Made by a program: the position numbers and the translations under genes. The notes beneath the pieces were generated by a model, which made no database searches, was not told where the DNA came from, and was given only the letters and a program-made list of their open reading frames with translations. From a virus: a stretch of DNA of 28,926 bases. Each line of letters opens with the position of its first letter. Position 1 is the first letter of the stretch. The stretch covers positions 1 to 28,926 of IMG/VR virus record IMGVR_UViG_3300048839_000569; one strand, written 5' to 3'. Positions 15,188-23,165 of the stretch are shown here, one piece after another.

Positions 15188-16304
15188 TGGTGTCCTCCAT
15201 CTTGTCAGGTTCGTTGGTAAGCCATGCCGTGAGTGCGCCGGCCATAAGCGGCGCGAGACGCAGACGGGCCAGGGCGTCGCGGGCCACGCCCAACCAGGAG
15301 CGATACGCCTCATAGGCTGCGTCCCGCCCGTCGGCCAGATACGTGGTGATCTGCCGCGCCACGTCTGCCGGGTTCAGTAGCACGGCCGCCTGATAGCACA
15401 TGCAGTTGGCGTGATAGGGCGGCACGGGTTGATTGCCTTTCGGGTAGATGCCGTCGTTGTTCGGGCCTCCCCCGGCATGCACATCGCAAATGTCGGGCTT
15501 GGGGTGCGACCCGGAGAGTTTGATCTGCACACCCGTTACCCAGGGCGTCCGTGCCGCCACCCGCGCGGCGCCGGCCTGATGGATCGCGCTCAGTTCCGTC
15601 CGGGCCAGGCGCAGGGCGTTGTACGCGACCCCGCGGGCATCGCACGGGCTGCCGCTCACGAGGCCGGTGAGATCGCCGGCGGCAATCTGGCCGGGAGTGA
15701 GCGCTAGGCGCTGCGTCGTCCAGCGGGGGCAGCCCGCCCCGGCGCCAAGGAACTGTTCCAAGTCGGATGCCAGCGACGCCGCGTTCTTCCCCCGCGCGAC
15801 GCCGCTGATGATCGTCTCGTCTAATCCCTGCCGCGCGTCGCGGTCGAGTCGCCATAGGCGCTGACTCAAATTGCGCCCGCCCAGCGATCGGTCGCGGGCC
15901 GCATTCAGGAGATCGTCTAGGTCGGCGGTGAGCGCCCGCCCTGCGCCGATCACCGCTTCGGTCGTCGTGCCGCCCACCTGTCCGAAGAAGGCGTCATGCT
16001 GCACCGCCAGCACGCCGTACGGAATAGCCGCGGCATGGCGCAGCGCCCGGTTCAGCAGGCGCTCGTACGCCGGGAAGGCGGCGTCCCATGCCTCGTTCAA
16101 CGCCCGCATGATGCCGAAGTAGGCTTCTGCCGGCACGCTGCCGTCTGCGGCGGTGTTGCGCCGAATGGCCCGCACGCCGGTCTCCTGCACATCAAGCAGC
16201 AGCGCATGCACTCGCCCCGTCACGTACAGGTTCAGCCGGATCAGCGCGGTCTGACTGGCGTCCGGTAACAGGTCAAGCTCCAGGCTGTCGAGCGGGTCAC
16301 TCAT
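15168..16304 (-). CDS. MuF-like head morphogenesis protein
   Basis: In this 378-residue protein the N-terminal two-thirds is helical. Residues ~225-303 hold the SPP1 gp7/MuF signature: the TELSAIHQAG helix, SHPKPDICDVHAGG, then PPYHANCMCY. Histidines and cysteines around 267, 273, 276, 298, 301 and 303 could bind metal. Such minor capsid proteins are packaged with or bind the portal during procapsid assembly. The start codon directly follows the stop of the small upstream gene (TAG-ATG). The following gene overlaps its C-terminus. Order portal-MuF is the usual one, here with two small genes between. Confidence 0.88.
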   Translation of the reverse strand: MSDPLDSLELDLLPDASQTALIRLNLYVTGRVHALLLDVQETGVRAIRRNTAADGSVPAEAYFGIMRALNEAWDAAFPAYERLLNRALRHAAAIPYGVLAVQHDAFFGQVGGTTTEAVIGAGRALTADLDDLLNAARDRSLGGRNLSQRLWRLDRDARQGLDETIISGVARGKNAASLASDLEQFLGAGAGCPRWTTQRLALTPGQIAAGDLTGLVSGSPCDARGVAYNALRLARTELSAIHQAGAARVAARTPWVTGVQIKLSGSHPKPDICDVHAGGGPNNDGIYPKGNQPVPPYHANCMCYQAAVLLNPADVARQITTYLADGRDAAYEAYRSWLGVARDALARLRLAPLMAGALTAWLTNEPDKMEDTIGSDPD

Positions 16305-16532
16305 CTAGCCCTCGTTCAGCGTCCGCATCGCCCGCAACCGCTCCGTCGTGACCCCGTCGCGGATGGCCTGAAGGATCGTCAGGTGACTGATACCGCCTGC
16401 CCGCGCCCCGCATGCGGCCTCTACCAGATCGGCGTCGGTGGCCCACGTCCGGTAACTGTCCACCTCTTGCGCCGTGATGCCGTAGCGCTGGGCCAGCGTG
16501 ATCGTGTCGGCAAGTTCGTTCATCGGTCGCAT
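16305..16532 (-). CDS. Small protein of unknown function between portal and MuF
   Basis: This 75-residue protein starts at the ATG at 16532, which overlaps the previous stop in TGATG and has GGAGG five bases upstream; a start 12 bases upstream (16544) is also possible. It is helical, with MNELADTITLAQRYGITAQE and SHLTILQAIRDGVTTERL, a look compatible with a small head-assembly or DNA-binding helper. I do not recognise the family. It is conserved in orientation and coupling within the portal-MuF block. Confidence 0.7.
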   Translation of the reverse strand: MRPMNELADTITLAQRYGITAQEVDSYRTWATDADLVEAACGARAGGISHLTILQAIRDGVTTERLRAMRTLNEG

Positions 16533-17053
16533 CAGTCCCTCCATTCCAGCGTGCAATGTATCCACCCCGTCGGCGGTGGCGAGACGGTGATTCGCGCTCG
16601 TGTGTGCGGCGTCGGCCACGCAACCGGCGACACACCGTACTGCGGCATATCGTCGCGGGCGGTCATCTCCACCTGCACCCGGAGCCATTCAGCCGTCCCG
16701 AGGTGCAGCGGGTAACTGCTCACCTGCTTCACCCCGTCCGCGAACCACGCCCCGCGCTGCTCCCACGCAGGCAGCAGGAGCGAGAGCGCCACATCGGTGA
16801 GCAGGGCGTTGCGCTCGGCAACCTGCATATTGGTCGTGAGTGCGCTGCTCAGTTGGGCATAAGACAGCCGGCCACGCTGCACGAGCATGACCGCGCCAAA
16901 CAGCCGATCCGCCGTGTGTCCGCGTTGGATTTGACCTGAACGGCGGCGCTCGGTCGCGTCCCCGTGCATGTCGGCGGTGGCGGTGCGCAGCACGCCCCGG
17001 CGCCAGATGCCCCAGCGCACGCCGTGCCGACTGAGGGGAAGCAGTGGGTTCAT
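16532..17053 (-). CDS. Hypothetical protein coupled to the portal gene
   Basis: The call is 173 residues from the ATG at 17053, overlapping the portal stop in ATGA; the much longer open frame upstream lies within the portal gene and is rejected. The protein has a basic N-terminus (SRHGVRWGIWRRGVL, ERRRSGQIQRGHT), a helical middle (SYAQLSSALTTNMQVAERNALL) and an aromatic, strand-rich end (TGWIHCTLEWRD). No diagnostic motif is visible. Position suggests a head or neck component. Confidence 0.75.
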   Translation of the reverse strand: MNPLLPLSRHGVRWGIWRRGVLRTATADMHGDATERRRSGQIQRGHTADRLFGAVMLVQRGRLSYAQLSSALTTNMQVAERNALLTDVALSLLLPAWEQRGAWFADGVKQVSSYPLHLGTAEWLRVQVEMTARDDMPQYGVSPVAWPTPHTRARITVSPPPTGWIHCTLEWRD

Positions 17054-18426
17054 GCGCCCCCCTTCAAGACCTTCAGCACCTGCCCCATGCGCTGCATCTG
17101 CACCCCCTGCAACGCCCCGGCCTCCTGTGCCAGCCGCGCCGCCTCGCTCGGCTCCAACGCGTTCATCTCTACCAGCGTATCGAGCACGGCCTGCGCATCC
17201 AGCGTGGGGATGAGTCGCGCCACAAGCGGCCACAACTGTTCCGGCGGCAGGCCGGCCGCCTTCAGCTTGATCGCGGCATCGGCCGCGTCGCGGGCCGTCG
17301 TCGCCGTCAGCACATCCATCGACGGCGGGCTGATGGTATAGGTCAGCGACTCGGGGTAGATGCCCAACAGCAGCCATTGCAGGCGCACCAGCGGCTCCAC
17401 AATGTCGCCAATGGCCCAACTTGTCACCTCACCGAGCGCCCGGTTGTACTGATCCTGCTGCTCCTTCAGCACGTCCCGGTTAATGTTCTCCCCGTAGCCG
17501 ATCAACGGAAGCGGGATGGGCGCCGCGATCGCCCACGTCCGCATCTGGTGCAGCACATCGCCGATTGCGTCCAGGTTGGCGTCACCCTGCACCGCGTCGA
17601 TCCCGCTGCCGTTTTCGCCGTTGATGAAGAAGTCGGCCAGCGCGATGTTCGGATCGTCCAGGGTGTCCTGGTTACGGAGTTTGTACGCCTCGACCTGATC
17701 CCCGTTGGCCCCGATGAGCTTATGCACAAAGCGTAGGCCGGCGCGCGTCTTCCGTCGCACGGCCACGTCGTACTCGCCTTCGCGCATCCGCAGATACGAG
17801 TCGCGGGCGGCGCCGAACAGCGGAAAGCCGTAGCGCTGGCCGTCGTCGTGATCCCAGCGGGCGTGCGTGATCTGCCACTGGGCGAACCAGATCGCATCAC
17901 GCGGCGGCGTGTCGTCCCAGCTCTCGCCCATCCAGTAGGCGGCGGTTGGATCGGCAAACCGATCCGTGTAGTCGCTGTGCCGGCGCATCTCCAGCGTGGG
18001 CTTGCGGGTGACGAGCGCAATCCGGTTCTGGCTATCCACGCCATGCTCTAAGAACAGATCGCCGTCATCAAACGCCAGCCGGAGCCAGTCGTCCAGCCGG
18101 TGATTGAGTTTGAGGCGCAGCATCAGCGCGTCGGCGATTTCCTGCGCCCGTTCCGCCGTCGGCCCGTCCTCCACGGTAATCTGCACGCCCCCGCGCACGG
18201 CGTCGCGGGCCACGGTCGCAATCACGCCGCGCGCACGCGGGTCGCTGCGGCGCATCTTGCGGCAGTCCTCGATGCGGGCGCGCCGCTCGTCACGGGCGCG
18301 GAGTTTCGCGCCGAGGTCGGCCGGCTTCGGACGTGGACGAGGCACCTCGTCGGACGTGGTGCGCTCCGGGTCGTCCGGCGTCGGGAGGCGTTGGAACCAG
18401 CGGTTGAACCGGCCAATGAGCGTCAT
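17050..18426 (-). CDS. Portal protein
   Basis: The protein has 458 residues from the ATG at 18426, with GGAG seven bases upstream; the track-like longer reading adds residues without a ribosome site. The portal pattern runs DDWLRLAFDDGDLFLEHGV, then a PRDAIWFAQWQITHARWDHD strand pair, then LRFVHKLIGANGDQVEAYKL and PIPLPLIGYGENINRDVLKE. It forms the dodecameric ring at one capsid vertex through which DNA is packaged, and contacts the terminase. It lies downstream of both terminase genes and upstream of MuF, the standard order. Confidence 0.92.
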   Translation of the reverse strand: MTLIGRFNRWFQRLPTPDDPERTTSDEVPRPRPKPADLGAKLRARDERRARIEDCRKMRRSDPRARGVIATVARDAVRGGVQITVEDGPTAERAQEIADALMLRLKLNHRLDDWLRLAFDDGDLFLEHGVDSQNRIALVTRKPTLEMRRHSDYTDRFADPTAAYWMGESWDDTPPRDAIWFAQWQITHARWDHDDGQRYGFPLFGAARDSYLRMREGEYDVAVRRKTRAGLRFVHKLIGANGDQVEAYKLRNQDTLDDPNIALADFFINGENGSGIDAVQGDANLDAIGDVLHQMRTWAIAAPIPLPLIGYGENINRDVLKEQQDQYNRALGEVTSWAIGDIVEPLVRLQWLLLGIYPESLTYTISPPSMDVLTATTARDAADAAIKLKAAGLPPEQLWPLVARLIPTLDAQAVLDTLVEMNALEPSEAARLAQEAGALQGVQMQRMGQVLKVLKGGA

Positions 18427-18430
18427 AGGG

Positions 18431-18592
18431 CTACTCCGTTTCGGGCGTGCGCAACTCGCGTTGTATATTGAACAATGCGGCAACATGGATGATGCACACC
18501 GTCAGATCCGTGTGCTCTCCATTGGTTATTCCGTATGGCCCGCCCTGAACGTCAATGACGTACTCAGGATATTCCGGTGTGGTACGTCGCAT
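18431..18592 (-). CDS. Short gene just upstream of the portal
   Basis: This 53-residue protein has its ATG at 18592, with AGGGG five bases upstream, and a TAG stop 4 bases before the portal start. Content is protein-like (EYPEYVIDVQGGPYGITNGE, then HTDLTVCIIHVAALFNI). The length is below many gene-calling cutoffs, so it may be missing from standard annotation. No family is recognised. The portal's Shine-Dalgarno sequence lies at its 3' end, so translation may be coupled. Confidence 0.7.
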   Translation of the reverse strand: MRRTTPEYPEYVIDVQGGPYGITNGEHTDLTVCIIHVAALFNIQRELRTPETE

Positions 18593-18684
18593 ATGCACCC
18601 CTGATCAAGAAGGCGGGCCAGCATCCGTACGGCTCGCGCCGCATTAAATATCTCGTTGCTGTCGAGTTTTGCCCGCTCCGCTTT

Positions 18685-18939
18685 CTATTCGGGGTCGTTC
18701 TCCATCGCCCGATACAGCTCGTTTTCTCGTTCGAGGATCGCCCGGCGCCGCTCGGATTCCTTTGCCGGATCGGTGTCGAGCAGCGCCTGGATGGCAGCGA
18801 GCATCACAGCTTTGTCGGCATCAGGAACGGACATTGCCCGAAGCTCCGCGTCCATGTGCTGTAACTCTTCGGGCGTCTCGGCTCCAATCAGTCCGAACAG
18901 GGCCGCGCGGAGGCGGGCGATCGTTTCTTGTGGGCTCAT
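18685..18939 (-). CDS. Small acidic-helical protein of unknown function
   Basis: The 84-residue protein is helical and charge-rich throughout (TIARLRAALFGLIGAETPEE, SERRRAILERENELYRAM). The ATG overlaps the previous stop in ATGA. It ends GAA-UAG-AAA, and the same frame stays open for 52 more codons, including KAERAKLDSNEIFNAARAVR. That region overlaps the next small gene. A readthrough product or a recently acquired stop cannot be excluded, but most likely the UAG is the true end. No function is recognised. Confidence 0.7.
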   Translation of the reverse strand: MSPQETIARLRAALFGLIGAETPEELQHMDAELRAMSVPDADKAVMLAAIQALLDTDPAKESERRRAILERENELYRAMENDPE

Positions 18940-19271
18940 CGTCTCCCTCGTTTCTTCATGGCTTTACGGTGTGCCCGGCGTGCGGCCCGGCGGTTCGACG
19001 GCCATCGGATGCCCAGTACCTTGATCAGCGGATGGCTCTTGTGCAGTCCGTGGAGCCGGACTTTGAACGACGTTGATGCGTAGCGAATGAGTGTGCCGTC
19101 TATAAGCACGAGATCGTCGTAGGTCAGCACCTTGTCTGGTGTCGCGGGATCAGGCGAGGTGAACCGGATCGTGTCTGTGACTACGCCAGGAAGCGGAGTC
19201 CAATCCTTGCCGTCCCGTGAAACGGAGATGGTCGTATCCGGCCCAAACCGCATTACGGATGTCATTGGCAT
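18936..19271 (-). CDS. Small basic-tail protein of unknown function
   Basis: The protein has 111 residues from the ATG at 19271, with AAGGG about eight bases upstream; a second ATG lies 6 bases downstream. Residues ~6-75 are beta-rich (VMRFGPDTTISVSRDGKDWT, DDLVLIDGTLIRYASTSFKVRL), and the C-terminus is strongly basic (RRAARRAHRKAMKKRGRR), consistent with nucleic-acid or procapsid-interior contact. No family is assigned. It is part of the coupled run between terminase and portal. Confidence 0.7.
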   Translation of the reverse strand: MPMTSVMRFGPDTTISVSRDGKDWTPLPGVVTDTIRFTSPDPATPDKVLTYDDLVLIDGTLIRYASTSFKVRLHGLHKSHPLIKVLGIRWPSNRRAARRAHRKAMKKRGRR

Positions 19272-19276
19272 CGCGT

Positions 19277-19678
19277 CTACCCTTGCTGCTGCGCATGCTT
19301 GCGCGCCCGCTCGTTCTTCTGGATGCGCGCCCATCGGCGTCGTTCCGCCCGGTTGCGCGGTGGGCCGCCGAACAGCGAATACATCAACTGCTCGTCCTGG
19401 TGCTTCTCCGCCGTGGTTGTCTTCATCGCCGCCTTCATTTCAGCTAACGCTTCCGCTGTTTTCGTTGTGGCCTGTGCAAACACCTTCGCCGCATCATCAA
19501 TCACGGTACGAACGAGCATCTGAGACGCCCACGCCGGTAGCGGATCGGGCGGCGCGCTGATCGTCGGTCGGTCGTCCTGATAGATCACCTCGTAGCGCGT
19601 CACGTCGCCCGTCGTGATCTTCCACAGTGCGCCGCCGTCCGGGCCATTCGCCACATGGCTCTGTTCCGTCGTCTGCAT
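19277..19678 (-). CDS. Hypothetical protein after the terminase
   Basis: This 133-residue protein is predicted to be a helical coiled coil at ~60-95 (VIDDAAKVFAQATTKTAEAL, AEMKAAMKTTT), followed by a basic end (RNRAERRRWARIQKNERARK). The opening is beta-like (ALWKITTGDVTRYEVIYQDD). Start and previous stop share a base (TGATG). It resembles scaffold-like or head-assembly helpers only in its general features. No family is assigned. Confidence 0.7.
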   Translation of the reverse strand: MQTTEQSHVANGPDGGALWKITTGDVTRYEVIYQDDRPTISAPPDPLPAWASQMLVRTVIDDAAKVFAQATTKTAEALAEMKAAMKTTTAEKHQDEQLMYSLFGGPPRNRAERRRWARIQKNERARKHAQQQG

Positions 19679-20007
19679 CAGAGTGCGTCCTCCAGCGCTT
19701 GCAGCGCCGCGTTCAATCGCTCCTCAGCTTCTTGTACAGCGCGTTCGTGTTCAACGGCTTGCGGCCGATAGCGCGGCCCGTTTGAACTGCCGTGCGGTAG
19801 CGATAATTCAGTACGCATCACTTCCGCCCCAAGCGCCGCCCGTGCTGCGCGCCGGTCGCGCAGTGCCCGGATAACATCGTTCATCGCTTTGTCTTTCGGC
19901 GACTCCGGCACACGCACCCGGTATTTATCGCCGTCGTTTGCGAATAGTGGCGTATGCACCGGCGATACCTCCTCGAAGTCCCCTTCCTGGTCAAAGTAGC
20001 GCGGCAT
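19678..20007 (-). CDS. Hypothetical helical protein after the large terminase
   Basis: This 109-residue protein directly abuts the large terminase stop and is preceded by a very strong GGAGGGAGGGAG ribosome site, so high expression is likely. The N-terminus is acidic. The rest is helical, with repeated Ala/Arg/Glu runs (ALRDRRAARAALGAEVMRTE, AVQEAEERLNAALQALE) suited to a coiled coil. Function is unknown; a scaffold or terminase-related helper is only a positional idea. Confidence 0.75.
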   Translation of the reverse strand: MPRYFDQEGDFEEVSPVHTPLFANDGDKYRVRVPESPKDKAMNDVIRALRDRRAARAALGAEVMRTELSLPHGSSNGPRYRPQAVEHERAVQEAEERLNAALQALEDAL

Positions 20008-21570
20008 TTACTCCCTCCCTCCTAACAGCGACCGTACGCGGTTGCTATGGTTGCGGCTGCTCCCGCCGGCCTGCCCCTGCGTCACCAGCGCCCGTGAGCG
20101 GGCCATGTGCGCCAGGGCAAAGGCGTCGGCGTCGTCGTCCATCTCACTCTTCGGCGCCCGCAGCGTCGCGCCGTTGATGCTTGCCAGTTGCAGGTAGGTC
20201 GTCAGGTGATGCACCACCACCTGCTGATCCTTCAGCGCGCTGGCAATGTCGTTGTAGAGTTGCACCTTGCCGATACTGTTGCTCAGCCAGCCGTCGCGCC
20301 CGTCCAGGCCCGGCAGCCGCGCCACGTCCGGCGCATGGTCGCGAAGCCAGAGCAGCACAGTGTGTCCGTGGTTGTTGCGCTCGATGAGTGCCCCCGCCCC
20401 GTGATAGGCCCGGCTCAGCGCGGCGATGTGTCCCGCGAACACACTCGGCTCAAACAGCCCGCTCAGCGCCGCTACCTCTTCGCCCGTGTCGGCGTCCAGC
20501 ACCCGCAGCGCGCTCATGTCGCTGTTGGGGTTGCCCTCGGCCGGGTCAGCGCCAATCACGTAGCGCCGGCCCTCCTGTGGGCGCTGGTAGACCTGCAGCT
20601 GATCCAGCGCCAGCAGCATCGCCCCGGCGTCGGGGATGGGATCGCACGGCACGTAACACTGCTGAAGCCACGGCCCCGGCAACCGCTTGTCCTTGCTGCG
20701 CGGGGAGAGCGCTTCCGCTGGCGTCGCCGGGTACTGCTCGTACAGACTATCGAGGCTGCCCTCGTTCGCCAGCGCCTCGGCCTTGCGCTGCTCGTACCAC
20801 GCCTCGGTGCGGTCGGGCCGCGCACTCCAGGGCAGGAACAGCCCCAGCCACTCAGTCAGCCCCTTCACGGCGGACTGGTAGATGCGCTGGAACGTGCTGC
20901 CCGGCTTGTCCTTATCGACGCGGCTCAGCAGGACAAGTTGCCCGCCCGCGTCGATCGTCGGGCCGACCGACCCCAGCAACCCCTCCAGGTCGTTGATCAG
21001 ATCCGCCTCGTCCACAATGGCGAGTGATGCGGTGTAGCTATCGCCGCCTGTCGTGGGGAACGCCCGCGCCTCCGACTCGTTACCGAGCCGCCAAACGTGA
21101 TCGTTGCTCACGTTGGCCCGCTCCTGCATCCAGACGGGCAGCCGCGCATACATCCCCTTCAGTCGGCGGATCAGTTCCATGGCTTCATCGTCTCGCTTGC
21201 TGAACAGCAACACGGTCGCAATCGGGTCGAAAATGAGTTGATGCAGCCCGTAGGCCAGCACCAGCCAGGTCATGCCGAGTTGCCGCGCCTTGAGCAGGCA
21301 CACCTTCTGCCGCGTCGGGAGCGCCGCCAGTACGTCGATTTGCGCCGGCCACAGCGTAAACGGCACCCAGCGCCGAATCGTGGCGTTGTAGATCTGGACG
21401 TAGTGCTCCACAAAGTAGGCCCGGTCGTCCTTGCACCGTTGCCATTCGGCTTCCTGCTCATCCGTGCGCTGGCTCGTCGCTGCTTGCGCCAGCGTGTCCG
21501 CCAGACGCAGGGCCAAGTAGCGCTCGGATGTCATGGGAGATGGAAGCCAACTGTGTGCGATCTGTGACAT
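20008..21570 (-). CDS. Terminase large subunit
   Basis: The call is 520 residues. The ATPase half shows KARQLGMT (94-101), the variant Walker A of large terminases, and AIVDEAD (184-190), the Walker B with catalytic Glu188. The nuclease half has candidate acidic residues at Asp342 (IGADPAEG), Glu397 (LIERNNHG) and an Asp cluster at 478-482 (MDDDADA). It cuts concatemers and pumps DNA through the portal. The start is uncertain: 21570 and 21534 both lack a clear site, and both overlap the small subunit gene. Portal lies four genes downstream. Confidence 0.95.
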   Translation of the reverse strand: MSQIAHSWLPSPMTSERYLALRLADTLAQAATSQRTDEQEAEWQRCKDDRAYFVEHYVQIYNATIRRWVPFTLWPAQIDVLAALPTRQKVCLLKARQLGMTWLVLAYGLHQLIFDPIATVLLFSKRDDEAMELIRRLKGMYARLPVWMQERANVSNDHVWRLGNESEARAFPTTGGDSYTASLAIVDEADLINDLEGLLGSVGPTIDAGGQLVLLSRVDKDKPGSTFQRIYQSAVKGLTEWLGLFLPWSARPDRTEAWYEQRKAEALANEGSLDSLYEQYPATPAEALSPRSKDKRLPGPWLQQCYVPCDPIPDAGAMLLALDQLQVYQRPQEGRRYVIGADPAEGNPNSDMSALRVLDADTGEEVAALSGLFEPSVFAGHIAALSRAYHGAGALIERNNHGHTVLLWLRDHAPDVARLPGLDGRDGWLSNSIGKVQLYNDIASALKDQQVVVHHLTTYLQLASINGATLRAPKSEMDDDADAFALAHMARSRALVTQGQAGGSSRNHSNRVRSLLGGRE

Positions 21571-22120
21571 GCTTTTGGAGAATGTGGCTGATTGCGCCGA
21601 TGAGGATCATGGCGCGCTCAACCGTGATGGTTTGCTGCGCCTCAACGAGGCGTTTGCGCTCCGACTCCACGAGGCGCCGGCGCTGCTCGATCGTACTCTG
21701 CACGTCGTTCCAAATCGCGAAGTCCGCCGCGCCCGCCTTCAGTGCCCGCCCAAGCTCGTGAAAGAGCTTGTCCTCGTGCGGGCCGCCTCGGGCATCGGCC
21801 AGATCGACCCACAGGTCGCGGGCCTGTCGCCACGCTGCCCCCGCTTCGCCGGTGTCCACACGGGCTAAGAGGTCAGCGAGACGGGCATCGATCAGGGCCA
21901 CCTCGGCGCGCAGTTCCAGGAGTTGCGGATCGTCCTGCGCTTCCTGGTAGCGGGCGGCTAAGCGGTCGGGGATGTACTTGGAGTAGCGGCCCGTCTTGAA
22001 CTGCGGGAGCGCCGCGCCCACGGGTGTCTTGCCGCCATGCACCGTACACACCTGCCGCCCGCTCACGGCTCTGCGCTGGCATTGCTTCCCACTAGACTTT
22101 GCTTTGGCCTGACACTGCAC
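21458..22120 (-). CDS. Putative terminase small subunit, HGG-motif type
   Basis: This 220-residue protein has an N-terminal Cys/His-rich module: CQAKAKSSGKQCQRRAVSG, then VCTVHGGKTPVG and FKTGRYSKYI. That CxxxxxxxCxx...CxxHGGxxP layout is common next to large terminases and is often annotated as a small terminase. A long charged helical region follows. It would recognise phage DNA at packaging sites. The GTG at 22120 has GAGG eight bases upstream. The leader includes a possible nine-codon upstream ORF (ATGAGGGTT...TAG, 22154-22123). The 3' end overlaps the large-subunit reading frame. Confidence 0.8.
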   Translation of the reverse strand: MQCQAKAKSSGKQCQRRAVSGRQVCTVHGGKTPVGAALPQFKTGRYSKYIPDRLAARYQEAQDDPQLLELRAEVALIDARLADLLARVDTGEAGAAWRQARDLWVDLADARGGPHEDKLFHELGRALKAGAADFAIWNDVQSTIEQRRRLVESERKRLVEAQQTITVERAMILIGAISHILQKHVTDRTQLASISHDIRALLGPASGGHAGASSDEPAHG

Positions 22121-22163
22121 CGCTAAACCCTCATAGTGCAGACAACCCTCATGGTGTCGGCGT

Positions 22164-22205
22164 CATACCCTACGGGCGTATGTCTGATGCAAATGACAGT
22201 ATAGC
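22164..22205 (-). promoter_or_regulatory. Promoter/operator for the packaging block
   Basis: Minus-strand TATACT (22198-22203) has an extended TGC; the -35 is weak. Directly downstream, 22164-22190 carries GCATCAGACAT...ACGCCC...GAC, closely matching the segment at the tRNA-capsid promoter. The 19-base CATAC...GTATG palindrome (22164-22182) overlaps the transcribed region and resembles sites in the long repeats. The same regulator may act at all of them. Confidence 0.65.
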
Positions 22206-22221
22206 ATGAACATCCAATGAA

Positions 22222-22248
22222 AAACCCTCAGCAATGCGCTGAGGGTTT
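22222..22248 (-). terminator. Terminator of the accessory operon
   Basis: An 11-bp perfect stem AAACCCTCAGC/GCTGAGGGTTT with a five-base loop. On the minus strand it is followed by a TTTTT run, so it would end transcription of the accessory genes just before the packaging promoter. A weaker run exists on the other strand. Confidence 0.8.
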
Positions 22249-22255
22249 GCAAACG

Positions 22256-22336
22256 TGTGCTATACTGTGGTCACACCGGGAAAAGCCTTCCGAAGAACCG
22301 CCCGAGCGCCGCCATCGCTCGGGCGGTTCGCTTTTT
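22256..22336 (+). ncRNA. Possible short plus-strand RNA, extended -10 to terminator
   Basis: TGTGCTATACT (22256-22266) is an extended -10. A 14-bp perfect hairpin (22295-22308 with 22316-22329) followed by GCTTTTT (22330-22336) is a strong rho-independent terminator on the plus strand. A transcript of about 64 bases is predicted, with no reading frame. The opposite strand is the gap between the accessory and packaging operons, so the hairpin might instead serve minus-strand transcription. Confidence 0.4.
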
Positions 22337-22343
22337 GGCCTGT

Positions 22344-22664
22344 CTATGCCGCAAGCGCAGCGCCGCCAATGTTCAGTACCACGGGCAAGATACTGATAAC
22401 ACCTTCGTCATCTGTATCTGATGTGCTGATTAGAGCGACGTACGATGTCGAAGGTTCATACTGTTCGATCATCTGCCAGATGTCTTCCGCAAGCTCCGTT
22501 GCGTCAAGGCTCCGCAATACCTGATCTCGGAATGAGTCGAATCGTGTCATCGGAACATAAAACGGCTCATCTGTGATGGCTACGATCATGCCGCGCCCTT
22601 CTGTTGCGTACCCAGTCTGCGCCATCCGAACAATCCCCGCGACAAACACGTCGTCATGATCCAT
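22344..22664 (-). CDS. Small acidic hypothetical protein, end of the accessory operon
   Basis: The protein has 106 residues from the ATG at 22664, with GGGAG eight bases upstream; a GTG three codons earlier is too close to that site. It looks like a compact alpha/beta fold (DDVFVAGIVRMAQTG, EGRGMIVAITDEPFYVPM, DSFRDQVLRSLDATELAED). No family is recognised. It ends just before terminator structures, so it is the last accessory gene. The acidic composition and small size resemble many phage regulatory or inhibitory proteins, but nothing specific is shown. Confidence 0.75.
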   Translation of the reverse strand: MDHDDVFVAGIVRMAQTGYATEGRGMIVAITDEPFYVPMTRFDSFRDQVLRSLDATELAEDIWQMIEQYEPSTSYVALISTSDTDDEGVISILPVVLNIGGAALAA

Positions 22665-22679
22665 GAGACTCACTCCCTG

Positions 22680-23165
22680 TTATACCAATTCGTCAAATTC
22701 AGCCCCTAGAGACAGGTCAATACCCAACAGCCGTGCGATCTCCTGAAGTTCGTCTATTCGGATCTGCCATTCAATCGCGGACATTTTCGCCTCGAATGCC
22801 ACGAGTGCAGAAGAAGCCTTGTCGTCAGCTTTGCGCCCTGACTTAAACACATTCGACTCGTGTAATGCCAACCGCCTGATCAAAGCAAGCCTAAGCCCTT
22901 CGGTGATCACCACAGGCGCATGCAACGTCGGCACGCCCGCGTAGGCCGGCGCGGTGTACAGGTTCAGCCCGTAGCCGCTGTATGCAGGGCCGAGCCGTTC
23001 GCCGAACAACCGCCGCTCACCGCTGTGCAGGATCTTCACCTCGCACCGTACCGTGTCGCCCTCGATCTCCGCGTCTGCGAGTGCCTCGCATTCGACGTTG
23101 CCTTGTGCCCCGCACTCCCAAAAGCGATCCCCGGACTTCAGGTTCTTCAGTTCAACCCGCTCCAT
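22680..23165 (-). CDS. Hypothetical protein, accessory operon
   Basis: In this 161-residue protein, residues ~1-55 are beta-rich (VELKNLKSGDRFWECGAQGN, ADAEIEGDTVRCEVKIL), followed by a Gly/Tyr-rich stretch (GPAYSGYGLNLY) and a charged helical C-terminus (SALVAFEAKMSAIEWQIRID). The opening DRFWECG-like segment resembles small beta-barrel domains of unknown function. GGA lies upstream of the ATG. No catalytic motif is visible. Confidence 0.75.
   Translation of the reverse strand: MERVELKNLKSGDRFWECGAQGNVECEALADAEIEGDTVRCEVKILHSGERRLFGERLGPAYSGYGLNLYTAPAYAGVPTLHAPVVITEGLRLALIRRLALHESNVFKSGRKADDKASSALVAFEAKMSAIEWQIRIDELQEIARLLGIDLSLGAEFDELV

Noticed and set aside
16544-17419. 295-residue version of the protein ending at 16532
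   Set aside because: The first ~120 residues are portal-gene shadow; the true start overlaps the portal stop at 17053.
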